Positions 10,000-23,300 of a DNA stretch of 64,000 nucleotides are shown one piece after another (within the stretch, counting starts at the first letter, position 1; every line of letters begins with the position of its first letter). The DNA lies in the NCBI GenBank assembly GCA_013396525.1, contig VWYX01000083.1:1591940-1655939 (forward strand), in the 5' to 3' direction. Under the pieces are notes generated by a model. The model did not search any database. It was not told where the DNA came from and worked only from the letters and a program-made list of their open reading frames with translations. Origin of the DNA: Chaetorhynchus papuensis. Lineage: Eukaryota; Chordata; Aves; Passeriformes; Rhipiduridae. The translations under genes were made by a program, and so were the position numbers.

Positions 10000-12946
10000 C
10001 TGTCATTGGGTGTGTTTTCTAGTCTAAATTTGGTCTCTCTGCCCTCCTGCCCAGTCACTGTTCCCACGTGGACATCGAGGATATTTTACAGCAGTGAATT
10101 TAGAGGCACAAAACTCCCTGATTTGCTGGAAATGCTCCCTGCCTGCGCGTCTGGGCACAGCATCACCTCTTGGGCAACTCTAAAGCTGCCTAAACTGGAA
10201 AAAGCTGGCACAGCCCAGAGCTGCAGAGTGAGAATCTGGTGTTTATTTTACATTTTGAATCCAGGCTCTGACAAGCTTTTTCTTTGGGTTGGGAAAGCCT
10301 TTACACTCCTCTAGGCTTAGAACAAGCCTTCAGCAATATTGGACTGCGACAGCAGGCGCAGGCCTGGGTGTGCATAATGAGATTATTCAGCTGTTAAAGT
10401 CGGTTTTTATTCAGAGGCAAGAGTCTGCCCCAGCAGAAGACACTGTTTACTGATGCAGAGTTTTAGGTGTGCTCTGCCAACTGGTACAGGACTAAACAGG
10501 TTTGTTCTTTTTTTTTTTTTTCCCAGGGAAGAGCTCTCCTCCCTGCTGTTTAACTTCATTGCTGATTTTGCAGACATGTCTAAAAATTTATTTCTGGACA
10601 AGTTTGAAAGGATGGAGTCATGCTGGTTATTGACACAGATCATTCACATGTCCCTGCTCACAAAGATCTCATATGCTTGCCAAAATATCTTAAACTACCA
10701 AGCTGATTAAACTGATTCACTGGAGTGGAGAAGGTCCATGGCAGAACACAGTAAAAAGGGGGAGGGAAAATCCATGTTAGTGTTGGCACTTTATTTTCCA
10801 AAGGCACCAATCCTTTGGCCCATCAATGGCTGGATTTGGATTACTCTTTTTAGGGGAGATTGGGTTATACTTGGGTTTAGTATCAGTGGCACTGGCTTTA
10901 CATCAAGAGATGTTGGATTGTTTCCTTTTGAAACACCATGTTGCTGCCCTTTCTAACATGAATAAAAAGCATGATCACTACGGCTTTGAAAAGAAAGCAA
11001 AAGCTCCTTCTGTGTTTATACCATATTTACAACTATGTTGGAGCTCTCTCTTGTAAAGGCAATGCAAGCAAATCTTGATTTACCTTTGGTAGCTCGGGAA
11101 ACTTTTCCTCCTAAAATACCTGTTTCATTTGTGCACATACTAATCAAGCTTTTGTACTGATTTACCAAAACCAAAACCAGGTAGATGTCATTTCCTGAAT
11201 CTCAGACATAAAGCATGCCTTTTTTTTTAATTCCTGAAACTCTTCTTCCCAAATTTTTTGATATGTTTCCTCAGTTACTGGCACCAGGTTTTCACACAGT
11301 ATTCAAATTGTGCCAAATACTGGCCTAATGTAGAATCTGTAGGTGTCCTGTATATTTCCTTGTAGCCAAATCCAGCAAATTATCTTCTTTACTGAGTGAG
11401 CAGATATTCACATAATTTTTTTAGACCCGTCTGGTTTTTTTCTCATGATTTTTGGAGATTATTTATAGCCACTGTTTCCTGGAAAAGAGCTACATTTTAA
11501 TGCACACACTCTTTCAAGCTTTCACCTCATCCTGTTAAAATAAATCATGTTTGCTTATCTCCATCTTGACATTCAGCTTCAAGGTAACCTCTCTTCACCA
11601 CTTAACCTCCAGCTGGAAAACTTCATCAGCACTCAAGGTGTGGGCAGTTTTTGGGGGTTGATGTAACTACTAAAGTGGCAAGGGGCATCATTCCTTTAGA
11701 AACACTCCCAGTGCTCCCCTTCTGCCAGGTAGTCAGACACTTGCTATTTAGCATGTACAGCCTTGGTTTGGGAGCATTTCAAGTTTCTTTAGCAAGAGCA
11801 TCATGTAGCACTGAATCAGCCTCGCACAGCAGCCTTCTCTAGGACAGGCTTTGTGCCAGAAGAGTCAGCCTGGGAGAGTCACTTTGCATACACCCTCAGC
11901 AGTGGTGTTTCTGCTGGCACAGGTGCCACCTTCTCACATTTAGACATGAACCAATGTCAACAAAGCCTTTCCTTGACCTAGATATAGCCACAGCAACGCT
12001 TTTGTCACGTGTTATCATGTCCCTCACATGATGATTGAGTTGGCAAATCTGCAAAGTACTTTAAATCTTTATTAACTGGATTTTGATTCACATAAAAACC
12101 CCAACAAGTTGACTTGATGAGATATATATTTCATAAACACCTGCTTAGACTTTATTAAACCCTTATTAAGTGAACTTATGTATCCAAATATTCAATTAGT
12201 TCTCTGAGATCTACATCGTGTGACTGAAACATCTCATTGGAGAAACTGGAAAATTTTTAATGTTGAAACCTATTCCTATCAGTGTTAATTGGAAAATATT
12301 CAACTAAGTGCCTATTTGATTCAAAGCAAAACCGTATTGATATCTGCTGTTTGACTGGTATTTGATTAAGAACTGTGGAAAGTATTTCATCATCCTGTAA
12401 TCTGCTTGCAACATTTGTCTTTTTCCCCAAGCACTGAATGGAAATATTTAACTGTATCAACCTTTTCTCCCTCTCTACTGTCAGTTTCAAAAAAAAATCG
12501 CATAATCTTGCAGCATTATTTTCAAGGTTCCTTCATTCTAATTGAAAAAAATATTAATATTCACAGCCACATTTCTACTACACTTTACTGTGTTGGCCAC
12601 ATGTCCACTCTCCTTCTGTAGCTGTATCCTTTTGCCTTCCTTGCAGCATTAGAGGTCATTTGTTTTTATTTTTTCTCCCAAATTGGGTTTTATAAATATG
12701 CATAAACCCAACGATAGAGGCCTCAAGGAACACACGTGACTCCTCTGCAAAAACTGTGAATATCTGAAAATCCCAGACCAACTGGGGTGTCAGAATTGAT
12801 TCAGTTCTGAAATCCAGTTCCACCTGTTCCAAAGGCAAATACCATGATTTGATTTGATTTCCTCATTGTGAAGGCAACACGAGCAAAACAAAGCCTATGG
12901 AAAGGGAACTTGCCAGTACCCCAGGCCTGCATTCACACAAAGTTTA
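10000..12946. other. Intergenic region between UPF2 and DHTKD1
   Basis: Unique-looking AT-rich sequence between two divergently transcribed genes. I see no coding exon, RNA gene or clear repeat here beyond short homopolymers. Confidence 0.6.
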
Positions 12947-13494
12947 CAGAATCACAGAAAAGTTGAGGTTGGAAGAGACCTTTAAAGATCATCTGGTTCC
13001 AACCCCCTGCTACAGGCAGGGACACTTTCCACTATTCCAGTTTGCTCAGAGCTCCTTCCAACCTGTCCTTGGACACCTCCACAGATGGGGCACCCACAAC
13101 TTCCCTGGGCAGCCTGTTCTGGTGCCTTACCATGCTCACAACAAAGAACATCCTCCTAACATCTAATCTAAACCAATATTGTCTTGGTTTGAAGCCATTC
13201 CTCCCAATCCTGTCACTACATGCTCTTGTAAACAATCCCTCTCCATCTTTGCTTGCAGACTCCCTTCAGGTACTGGAAGGCTACAATTAAGTCTCCCCAA
13301 AGCCTTCTCTTCTTCTCTTCTGCAGGCTGAACAATCCCAATTCTCTCAGCCTTTCCTCATAGGAATGGTGCTCCATCTCTCTAACCACCTTGGTGGCCTC
13401 CTCTGGATTCACTCTAACAGGTCCATGTCCCTCCTATGCTGAGGGCCCCAGAGCTGGAGGCAGCACTGCAGTTGGGGTCTCACCTGTTGCAGGT
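12947..13494 (-). mobile_element. CR1 LINE 3' fragment (first of a stacked pair)
   Basis: It starts with CAGAATCACAGAAAAGTTGA and GGTTGGAAGAGACCTTTAAA, then passes through CAACCCCCTGCTACAGGCAG, CTTTCCTCATAGGAATGGTG and CCAGAGCTGGAGGCAGCACT. This is an approximately 550-base CR1 3' part in minus orientation. Confidence 0.92.
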
Positions 13495-13905
13495 GACACA
13501 GGAATAGATCCTGCTGAGTTTGGAATGTCTCCAGAGAGGGAGACTCCACAACATCACTAAGCATCCTGTCCTAGTGCTCTGCCACTCTGAACAAAAAGTT
13601 CTTTCTCATGTTGAGGTGGAACTTCTTGGGTTTTATTTTATAGCCCTTGTTCCTGGTCCTGTTGCTGGGCACTACTGAAAAGAGTCTGGCACCAACTTCT
13701 TGGCACCCACCTTTGAGACATTTATATGCATTCATGTTATCTCCTCCCAGTCTTCTCCAGACTGAACAGGCCCAGCTCCCGCAGTCTCTCCTCATACGAG
13801 AGACGCTCCAGAGCCCTCCTCATCTCTGTGGCCTCCGCTGGACCCTCTGCATAGCTCCTTGTCTCCCGTCACTGAAGAGCCCCGAAGTGGGCACAGCACC
13901 CCAGC
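13495..13905 (-). mobile_element. CR1 LINE fragment (second of a stacked pair), abutting the DHTKD1 CpG island
   Basis: A second CR1 of a different subfamily follows directly. It contains TCTCCAGAGAGGGAGACTCC, TTCTTTCTCATGTTGAGGTG and CCCAGCTCCCGCAGTCTCTC, and ends with GAAGTGGGCACAGCACC. It is in minus orientation. Its distal end is only about 150 bases upstream of the DHTKD1 start codon and merges into the CpG island. Confidence 0.88.
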
Positions 13906-14340
13906 TGTCCGTCGCTCGCAGTCCAGGACATCATCTGCCTTCCCATTCCGTCCGGCACTGCAGGAGCCCCTGAGGGGCCCCGCTGCGGGCGCCGCCCCCG
14001 GGGCTCGGGGCGGGTCCGGGGGCGGTGGCGGCGGCGGGGGCAGCGCGGCCATGGCCATGGCGGCCCTGGCGGGGGCTCGGGCTGTGCGCTGCGCGCTCTG
14101 CCGGGATGGCCCGAGGCGCTGGTACCGCACCGAGCGCGGCGTCTACGGCTACAAACCGCGGAAGGCGGCGGGCGGGCGGGCGGCGGAGCAGCGCGGCGCC
14201 GGCAGAGCAGGTCGGACACCCCCGGGCCCGCGCCGGGCGGAGGGAGCGCGGCGGGGGCTGCTCCGGAGCGGGGCCCGGGCACGGAGCGGGCGCTCCGAGG
14301 TGTTGCGTGTGTTGTTCCCGGCGGGGCAGAGCGCAGAGCA
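13906..14340 (+). promoter_or_regulatory. DHTKD1: CpG island / DHTKD1 promoter
   Basis: An abrupt shift to GC- and CpG-rich sequence with G-rich tracts (GGGGCGGGTCCGGGGGCGG-like, potential SP/KLF sites) directly upstream of and across the DHTKD1 first exon. No TATA box is evident, as expected for a housekeeping CpG promoter. The exact transcription start cannot be set from sequence. Confidence 0.8.
14051..14210 (+). CDS. DHTKD1: DHTKD1 exon 1 (mitochondrial presequence)
   Basis: Residues 1-53. Two ATGs lie in tandem (14051 and 14057), both in good Kozak context, giving MAMAALAGARAV; I took the first. The reading frame is open upstream within the GC-rich leader, so upstream initiation cannot be excluded. 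RWYRTERGVYGYKPRK aligns with human DHTKD1. The exon ends GAGCAG... AGCAG|GTCGGA, one base into a Val codon. Confidence 0.93.
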
Positions 14341-17300
14341 CACCCGCTCCGAGAGCTCTTGGCTGTGGTTTCTGGAAGCCTGGGGTGCCTGGCCCTGCTC
14401 CATGGGCTGAAGTGGCTGTGAGAGCACCGACTGCTGAAGTTTCCTCAGCGATGGGCTCTCGGAGAGTTCTGCTCATAGAAGTACCTCTGCCACGGGCCTG
14501 TCATTTTCCTTTTATATCATGGTGGTTGAACTAGCTAAACTGAGGGTGGTGAGACACTCGAACAGGTTGCCCAGGGAGGTTGTGGATGCCCCAACCCTGA
14601 CGGTGTTCAAAGACAGACTGGATAAAGCTTTGAGCAGCCTGGTCTAGCGGGAGGTGTCCCTGCCCATGGCAGGGGGGTTGGGACTGGATGGTCTTTAAGG
14701 TCCCTTCCCACCCCTTAACATTCTAGGATTCCATTTTTAAATACAGGTAACTCTCTCTTGTAGCAGTAACTGTGTTGCTTTCAGCTCAGTTTTATAGTGC
14801 AGAAATGTGATTTCAAGCGGAAAACTTTCCGAGGTAGGAGTGTGGTCCTTGCATTACCTTTACTCTGGAGACTCTGGTAGGAATTAAACCCTTTGCCCAG
14901 ACGCAGGAGTGAAACAAGTAGCTCCTGGACACCGAGGCCCGTCACAAAGTAGCCTCCTTTGTTAATGATTAACATGTATTTATGTAGCATTTAAAAGCTT
15001 GCTTTTAAATGGCCTCCTCGCTGACGGCATTGTGGGTGATATTAGCCTTACGTCTGGGTTACGTCCCTCTGTTGTAGAACCCAGTAGAGAAAAGCGCCTG
15101 CTTTGAATGGGCTGACTGTGTGATTGTAATGGTTGGAGCAGAGTGTCGGCAATAGAAATACAAATGTCAGAGAAATAACTTTGTGATATTGTCTGAGAAT
15201 TGCATTGTTTTGGAAAACAAAAGCCTTCAGACCTGACTACTGTCAGTGCTGTGTTTTTACCAGGATGAAAAACCCCTCCACATTAGGATTCCTTTATAAA
15301 CTGGTTAGTATCATTAATTTGTAACAGATTGTGCTTGCGGTATGTTTTATTGTTTTCAGTTTATCAGCCTGGTCTGTGCCTGTGCTCAGTGATAGTAATG
15401 TGTGTGTGACCTCTCAGCTGGTCAAATTCTGCCTTTGTTGATAATTTTTACCACATTTGGCTCAGCACATGCTCTTGGCTCTTGCAGACAGACTTTTAGT
15501 TTTTTGAAGTCATGGGACCTGAATTATTGTTGCGACCCAATCCTCCTGTCATTCCAGCAAGGAACAAGGAAGCATAAGTGATAGGATTGAGCTGGCTTAG
15601 GAAATAAGACTTTATACACTGGTAATGTGCTGTTCTTGACTTGGACATACCTGTTGTAAAGAGATTCAAAGCAAAATGAAATAGCTTTGCATATGTGTAC
15701 AGGAGCCTAACTTATGAGGGGAGCTGTGGGGGAAATCTGGAGTGTACTTGCTTGAAAATTGGATGGGGGAGCAGATGTCAAGGTTTGCTGATGGGAGCTG
15801 TTGAGGGTTAGTAAGGTGGAAACAACTGCATAGAAAAGCTCTTTTTCCAGCCAGAACCTTGATGGTTGCCAGTGGACAAAACATTCCTGTGTTGGTGCAG
15901 TAAGTGGATTTAATCTGAGCATGTGTGTGATACTGTTCTGCTTTCTTTTTGGTTTTAGTTGACCATGCTCTTGCTCGTTTAATAACTGCCTATGCTGAAC
16001 ATGGCCACAAAGCAGCCAAAATAAACCCACTGTTTGCTGGCCGAGCTGTTATGAGCATGGTACCTGAAATCCAAGAGCTGGCTGAAGTTCTTCAGGGTCC
16101 TCTCGTTACTACAGGTGAGTCCACAGCCTTATCACAGCCAATGCTGTTCATGGGTGATTTATTGAGGGGCTGTGGCCTCTGTGGAAGAGTCAGATATTGA
16201 GCGGTGGCTCAATCAGCATTAAAAACTGAATTGTCAACTGAAAAATGAAAAAATTGTCAACTGAAAAATGAAAAAATTGTCAACTTCAGCTTACGTGTCT
16301 GTTGCAGAAATCATAGTGCAGTGAGAGGCTGCCTTCTAGCATCCTTGGAAATTATGACAATTTGTACTTGTTCCTACAGCTACTGAGGTTAAACATTAAT
16401 TTCTTGTGTTACTGTAACATTCTATGATTTACCATAATACCTAACACTGTAGAGAAGATTTGAAAGTACAAGGGCAGAAGTCAAGAATTGTCTTTTCTTG
16501 GCTCTCTTAGAGTCTTGCTGTGGCCTTAAACAAAGGAGGGGGTTCTCTCTCAATGCTTTATTTTCTCTAAAACAGGCTTAGTGCTTCTCCCTCCTCCCCC
16601 AAAATGACTAATAACATTTATTTCCCACCAGGACTTATAAACATGGGAAAAGAGGAGGCTTCTGTAGAGGATGTGATGGCTTACCTGGACCATATATACT
16701 GCGGGCATATTTCCATAGAAACGAGCCAGCTTCCAACTTTGGAGGAGAGAGAATGGTTTGCTAAAAGGTTTGAAGAGCTAAAGCAGGAAGCATTTACACC
16801 TGAAGAGAAAAAGCACTTGTGCAAACTGATGCTGGAGTCCCAGGTACTTTGTTCCCTGTTACTGGATTGTAACAATCATGGGGTCTGTCATGGATTCTTT
16901 ACAATTCTAGACATGATTCATGCAGAAAAAGAACAATCACTGTCCTGAAAGGCTTTGGCAGTGTGCAGGAGGAAGAAGTACAAGGTTTTGCCTGAAGCAG
17001 TGCAGTGCAGGAATCTCATTGGAGTTTGTTGCTGAATTTATTTCCCAGCCATTACTGAAACAATGATGCTATAAACCCATGAATAATCAGTCTTCAAAAG
17101 TGAGATATTCTTAGATTAATGATCTGACAGCTCATATTAAATGTTACTGATGAGAGCACAAGGCTGAGCAGAGCTCTGTGAAGTCTTGTGCTCTGGCTTA
17201 GCTGTTCTGTGTTTTCCTCTCACCCTTACGCTGATCTGTTTTACTGTCCTTAAAGTATGCTGTCCCTCAAGGTTTTGGAAGAACAAATCAGAGTTGGGCT

Positions 17301-20300
17301 GAGGTGTGATCATATAGCACTGGCAAATCCTGCTTTTCAGGAAGGAAACTTTGTTCAATGCCTTCTGTAAGGAAGTGAAATATTTATGCACTTTTGAAAT
17401 GTATAAAGAAAATTTATTCCAATACTTTGGTACTGTGAAAAGTTTTAATTTTTTTCCCCTTTTCTTCCCATGTTATCCAGAAGGATTGAAAGGTAGAAGA
17501 GCAGGATCTGTGAAGGTTGGAAAGGTAGAAGAGCAGGATCTGTGAAAGTGTCCCTGTTTCCAGTTTTCCAAGTGGAAGGAGTGTTAAATGTAATACTTAC
17601 CAATGACTTAACAGAAGTATATGGCCCACTTCCTTATTTTTTTGTTGCCTCTTTGGCAATTAGAGGAATTTGATGGTGACACAGGAGGTTGATATTGGGA
17701 CCCTGATGTGCCCAACTTTGATTTCAGTATGACCAGAACTATACTAAGAGTGTATAATTTAACCCTGACAGAAAAAAACTGGTTTTATATGTGATTAGTT
17801 TTGTGTACATTATTCCTTAGAACTTAATATTGCTCAACTAGCAGTTGGCTCAGATCTTTGGGTGTGGCTTAGTCTTCCCTTCTCAATTACAGACTTTATT
17901 GAGTTTCTGTCTTCAGTGGCAAAAACTAAAGAAATGCCAGTGCTTCCAAAACTTGGTCACTTATTAGAGCTTTCTAGAGGGATGTGAATGGGGTGAAGTG
18001 AGAATAAAATGAAGTAAATACAGATTCATTTATTTTTTTTCTCTCAAGCATTCTACCTATGTACTAAGGACTGTGCCTCATGTAAATCAAAATGAAACAC
18101 TGCTTTGCTAGCACTTTGTATCTCAAGATAGTTATGGTTTATGTTGTAAAAGAACACCATTCCTTAATTGCCACCTAAAACAGGTAAACTACCAAGGAAT
18201 TTGTAAATTAGTCTGGTGCTAAAATTCTTCTTGAAGCACCTTCCATGTCAGACAGAGAAAGTTTGGTCCTCAATTCAACATCTTTCTGCTTAGGAGAAGA
18301 TAAGAGCTGATTTTTTATAGTCGTCATAGCTTCTGGTCTCAGACTGTGTGGGTGGGGAGTGAGCTGAGACTTTCCAGGGGTGTGTTTAGAATTGTGTGCC
18401 TCAAGGGTATGAACATAAATTATATTTCAATTTTATAAACAGAAGGCTGCTGCTTAAAATAGCTTAATACAAAAGTTCTCCTGTTTCTAATAGGAGTTTG
18501 ATCACTTCTTGGCCACCAAGTTTGCCACAGTGAAGCGATACGGTGGTGAAGGAGCAGAGAGCATGATGGGCTTCTTCCATGAGCTGTTCAAGATGTGTGC
18601 GTACAGCGGGGTCACAGATATCATCATTGGAATGCCTCATCGGGGAAGGCTTAATCTGCTCGCTGGCTTGCTTCAGCTTCCTCCTGAGGTAAGGGATTTA
18701 TAATCTCACAGGCAGTTGCCTGGTTTGTTTGCAGTAAAATAAACCCCTGGAAGTTTGCCATGTTGTAAATGCTGGAGCAATAAAATGTTACCTGTGTGAG
18801 AGTGTTCTCCCTTCCAATCAGCACTTCAGTGAACTGTCTGCAGGAGACTGTTGAAAGAACTCTAATGAAGGGTTTTAGGTGCTGTTACTTAGAAGCATCC
18901 TTGCAATTCCAGGAGTAGGAGAGTGTTTTTCTTTCAACATGTCAATGAATCAGAAAAGGGTTTTAACCAAATCTGTTTCCACGCAGCTCATGTTCCGCAA
19001 GATGCGTGGTTTGAGTGAGTTTCCAGAGAATTCAGCAGCCATTGGGGATGTTCTCTCCCACCTGACATCTTCTGTAGACCTCGACTTCGGCTCCCACAGA
19101 CCCGTGCACGTCACCTTGCTCCCCAACCCCTCACACTTAGAAGCCATCAACCCAGTGGCCGTGGGCAAGACACGAGCAAGGCAACAGACTCTGCTCGATG
19201 GAGATTACTCCCCAGAGAGCTCTGCACAGCCTGGGGACAAAGTTATTTGCCTGCAGGTATTTTACTTACAATTTGTAATTGATCTTTGTAAGACTTACAG
19301 GACTAGAATGTCAACAGGAGTGTACATAGAAATATCAAGCAAAACTGAATTAATGTATGATGTCAAGAACTGGGATCCTCTTTATAGGGAAAGAGGAGGG
19401 CAAGGAAGAGTTCCAGGTGGCATATCTGATGATGCTGGCATTTAAATAATTGCACTTCTAGGATTTCTGAATAACTGATTCTGACAACTCCCATTTTAAA
19501 AATAATATTCTGCATTGAGAGCCATGTGTGTCTTTTCTCACTTTTGTATTTAAACCACCGCTGGAAGCCTTTCAAATTAAGGGGTTTGGAGAAGAACTGT
19601 CAACAGCACTGCAAAATGTTCAGGAGGATTTGGAATTTTGTCATTTCGTCATGGTACTGTTGAAGACTCTGCTGGAATTAGTTTTTACTCCTTGAACTGA
19701 CTTGTATAGCTGTAGAAGCAATCATAAATAGTTTCTTGATAAATTTTCTTTTCTTGCATTGAATTCAACTTGGAAAAACAAGTGAGTCAAACTCTTAATG
19801 TTTTAGAGCCAGGAGTAAAAACAAGAAATGTTCTGTAAAGTGTAACAAACATGGAGGAAGTTACACGTAGGAGTGAAAACGTATTTCAGTTGAAAAAATA
19901 TTTTGCTTTCTTCTAGAAGGGTGTGTGTACTGTGAAAAAGCAGAAATGAGAATACAAAATATTCTGAGCAAGTTTGGGTTCTTAGTTTTTTATTAAAAAT
20001 AAGGCTTTGGAGCATGCAACTGCAGGCAACTTTTGCTGCCCAGTGTGTCTCCATCTTTCTATTATGTCTTAGTTTGAGAAGATACTATTGTTTCTTTCTC
20101 ATAATGTTAGATCTTCACCATTTATATGCACAGTAATGAAAGTACGATAACTCTTTAAACAAAGATTCTTCAGGATAAATGGACCCTCTCTATCCAAGAA
20201 ATATATAACTTTTTGGATTCATAGGGGTACCTACCTCCATAGGTAGGGAGGATTGCATAGCAGAGAAGAGAAACATTCGATTCTGAGCTAAACACCTCCA

Positions 20301-23300
20301 TGTCAGTAAACTGATTCAAAGTATTCCTAAAAGGAAGAAAATGTATCATGGAACCTGAATGTCACTACTTGTAATTGTGTCTTCAAGAGATACAGGAGTT
20401 GGACTGAAAACAGGCAAATTTTTAGTTGTAACTGGTAACTTCTCTCATTCAGCTAATTGAAAAAAGAGATGAGAGCAGGCACCTTGTGTTTCAGCCTTGG
20501 TTCGTTTCTCTTTGGACTTTCTGTTTTTACAGTGCTTTCTCTTGAGAAGTGTAAGTGTAGACACTCTGAACTCTGAACTGAGGTTTATACCGGCATTTCT
20601 TCTTTTCTTCCACAAGCCTCAGTGCCAGAGCTTGAGGGGAGAATGAGTAAAGATCACTTAAGGTGCCATTGTCAGTGATGAGCTTCATTGTCCAGGGTCT
20701 AAAGGTCTTCTTTTCTGGAACTTCAGTGTGCTCAGAATTTATAAGGATTACAAAACTCTTCTTGGTTAACTGCCCATGGACACCTCTGCAGTGTTTAATT
20801 GTCCATCTCTGCTGGAGAGTGGTTTATTTTTCACCTTCTCACATACCCTACACCTCCCTGACATCAGGCAACTACAGTTATTTATGATTTGAAATGAAAT
20901 CTGAGAGTAATATCTCCCAGAAACAAATTCCACTCTCAGGGTCGCTGTTTGGTGAATTAAAGTTGATGATGACCTTGCTTTTAGCTTTTTGCTAATGCAG
21001 CCCAGAGAAAAACGTGCCTTAGCAAAAACTGTCTCCATCTTTTTGGTAGAATGGGTAAAATCCTACCTGCACCACAGGAATTGAATCCTCTGGGGTTTGA
21101 GATGCATATGAAGAGTCTTGTGTAGTTGGATAGTCACACTGTCTGTAGCCTTTAATGCTTTGGGATGTGCTAAAGGCCATAAAGTTTTCTCAGATGTTTT
21201 AGGGTCTTCACTCAAGTGCTATCACCCAGATATGTAGCCTTCTTAGGCAGCAGAAGAAACCAGGAGGGAAAAGTGAAAACCCAGCACTTCAGGAACAAGT
21301 GTAGCATGGTAAGGGATAGAGTGGGGACTCTGGCTTGTCTCTCTTGCAGGAGTTACCTTTGTTTTGCTGTGATACCTCTTAAAAATCTGTATTGGAATGG
21401 TATAAAACCCAGTGCTGCCGTTTCAGTGGTTGATTGCACCTCTGTTACCTTGGTGTACGTGCAGAAGGCTTGAAACCACTATTCCATAGCTAGAAAGTAG
21501 AACTGTCATCTGGTTTCAATAAGAAAGTACATCAGTCTGCATAGTGACTTTAATCTGCAAATGATTGAGTCTGCATTCTGAGGAAGCATTGATATTCATC
21601 AATGGAGAACTCCAATTTCAAAACACTGAAATGCTAGATGATATTCACTCCGGTATATCCAGCCGTTTTTGGAAACCTGGGTTGGATATCACAGTATTGT
21701 CCCTTCCCCTTCCAAACTATTTTTTTATTTGCAACATTTATTTGCTATTGCTATTTTGAAGTGTAACTAAGAACTTAGGTTTTATTTCCTTCTGAAGGTT
21801 TTTCTTTGTTTTATAGTGCTTCCATTTGGTTCATTTTCCACTTGTTTTTCTGTTCTTGTCTGTTTGGTAAGGTGGAAATGGGCATCAGTTGCAATTCACC
21901 AGCATTTAACTTCAGCAAAGGTGTAGTGAATGCTGTGGTGAGTGGCTCCCTTTGTTCAGGGGTCAGTGGCTTGCCTCTGACTGCTGCAGCTTTGCCATAG
22001 CCAGGAAACTTGCAGTCACCTGGACACTGGTGGGTCAGTTTTAAGAGTTTATAGGTCAGTTCCAGGTAGGGATTACATCAGGCAGTTATGTACATTTGTT
22101 GGCTGCTATGACCTTGTGTTAGTGATAAGGCTATATAAACTCTCAAGTTATGGAAACAGTATTTTGAGAGGAGTTAGGAAGTGGGTCCAGCTGGAACTGT
22201 ATCTGTTCCATGTACTTAATTTAGAAGGTCTTGCTTAATGAGTTATGGTTTGATTTTGCTGTTCCTCCAGTGTTTCCTAATGAGACATTTCCATTTTCTT
22301 CCCTGATGTAGGTTCATGGCGATGCTGCTTTCTCTGGACAAGGAATTGTTCCTGAAACACTGACCCTCTCTAATCTACCACATTTCAGAGTTGGTGGGAG
22401 CATCCATTTGATTGTGAATAACCAGCTGGGATATACCACTCCTCCAGAGCGAGGAAGGTCGTCTCTGTACTGCAGTGACATTGGTATGTAGGACTGAGTC
22501 ACAAGCAACACTGCCTGTTGTGTCAGAAAGGATTTTTAACTCCAGTGTAAGCTTTGCAATGGACTTTTTATAGCAACTGCCTGTCAGCTCTAGGGAGAGA
22601 CTAATATAACTCCAGTTTCATGGTAGAGTAGAAATTAAAATTATTATCGATTATTCCCTCCTACTAGCAACAATTCAGATGCTAAAAATATGCCCTCCCC
22701 TAGCTGCTTTATGGCAAAGACTAAATATCAAGGGGAAATCTTGTCACATTTTTACAGAATGTGATAAAATAATTGCAAGATTTCTGTGAAGTCTTTATAA
22801 CTCATTTAGTTTCTGTCATATTATTGACAGCTTTTGAAAAGGTATTGCAATGGAGTACATAACAGATTTATTTTAAATATAACTTGCTAAATTTCATAAA
22901 AATTATCTCAGTGTGTTTTCTGAGCAAGATTTATAGGTCAGATGCTCCTCCATTTTTGCTGTTTTGTTTGTTGTCACGTGAGCCTGTTGAGCTTTCAATT
23001 TAAAGATGAAGCTCAAGACCTTTCTGTGCCTGTACTAGAAGCTTTGTCTTGGACTGATCTTTCTTAGTGATAAACAGATGTGTTACCAGTAAGATCAGAG
23101 ACATAGTAGTTAGTTACCTTGTATATGTCTCTTATAAGTAAAAATACACTTTTGTATGCTTTTGACCTAACTTCAAGTGTTTGTCTTACGGTTTCATCAA
23201 ACCAAACAAGTAGATTCATTAAATCTGATAAGGTAGATAGCATATGTTATTACTGTTTTCCCTGGGCTGGTTTTGTGTTATGGATTGTTTTTGTTTGGGT

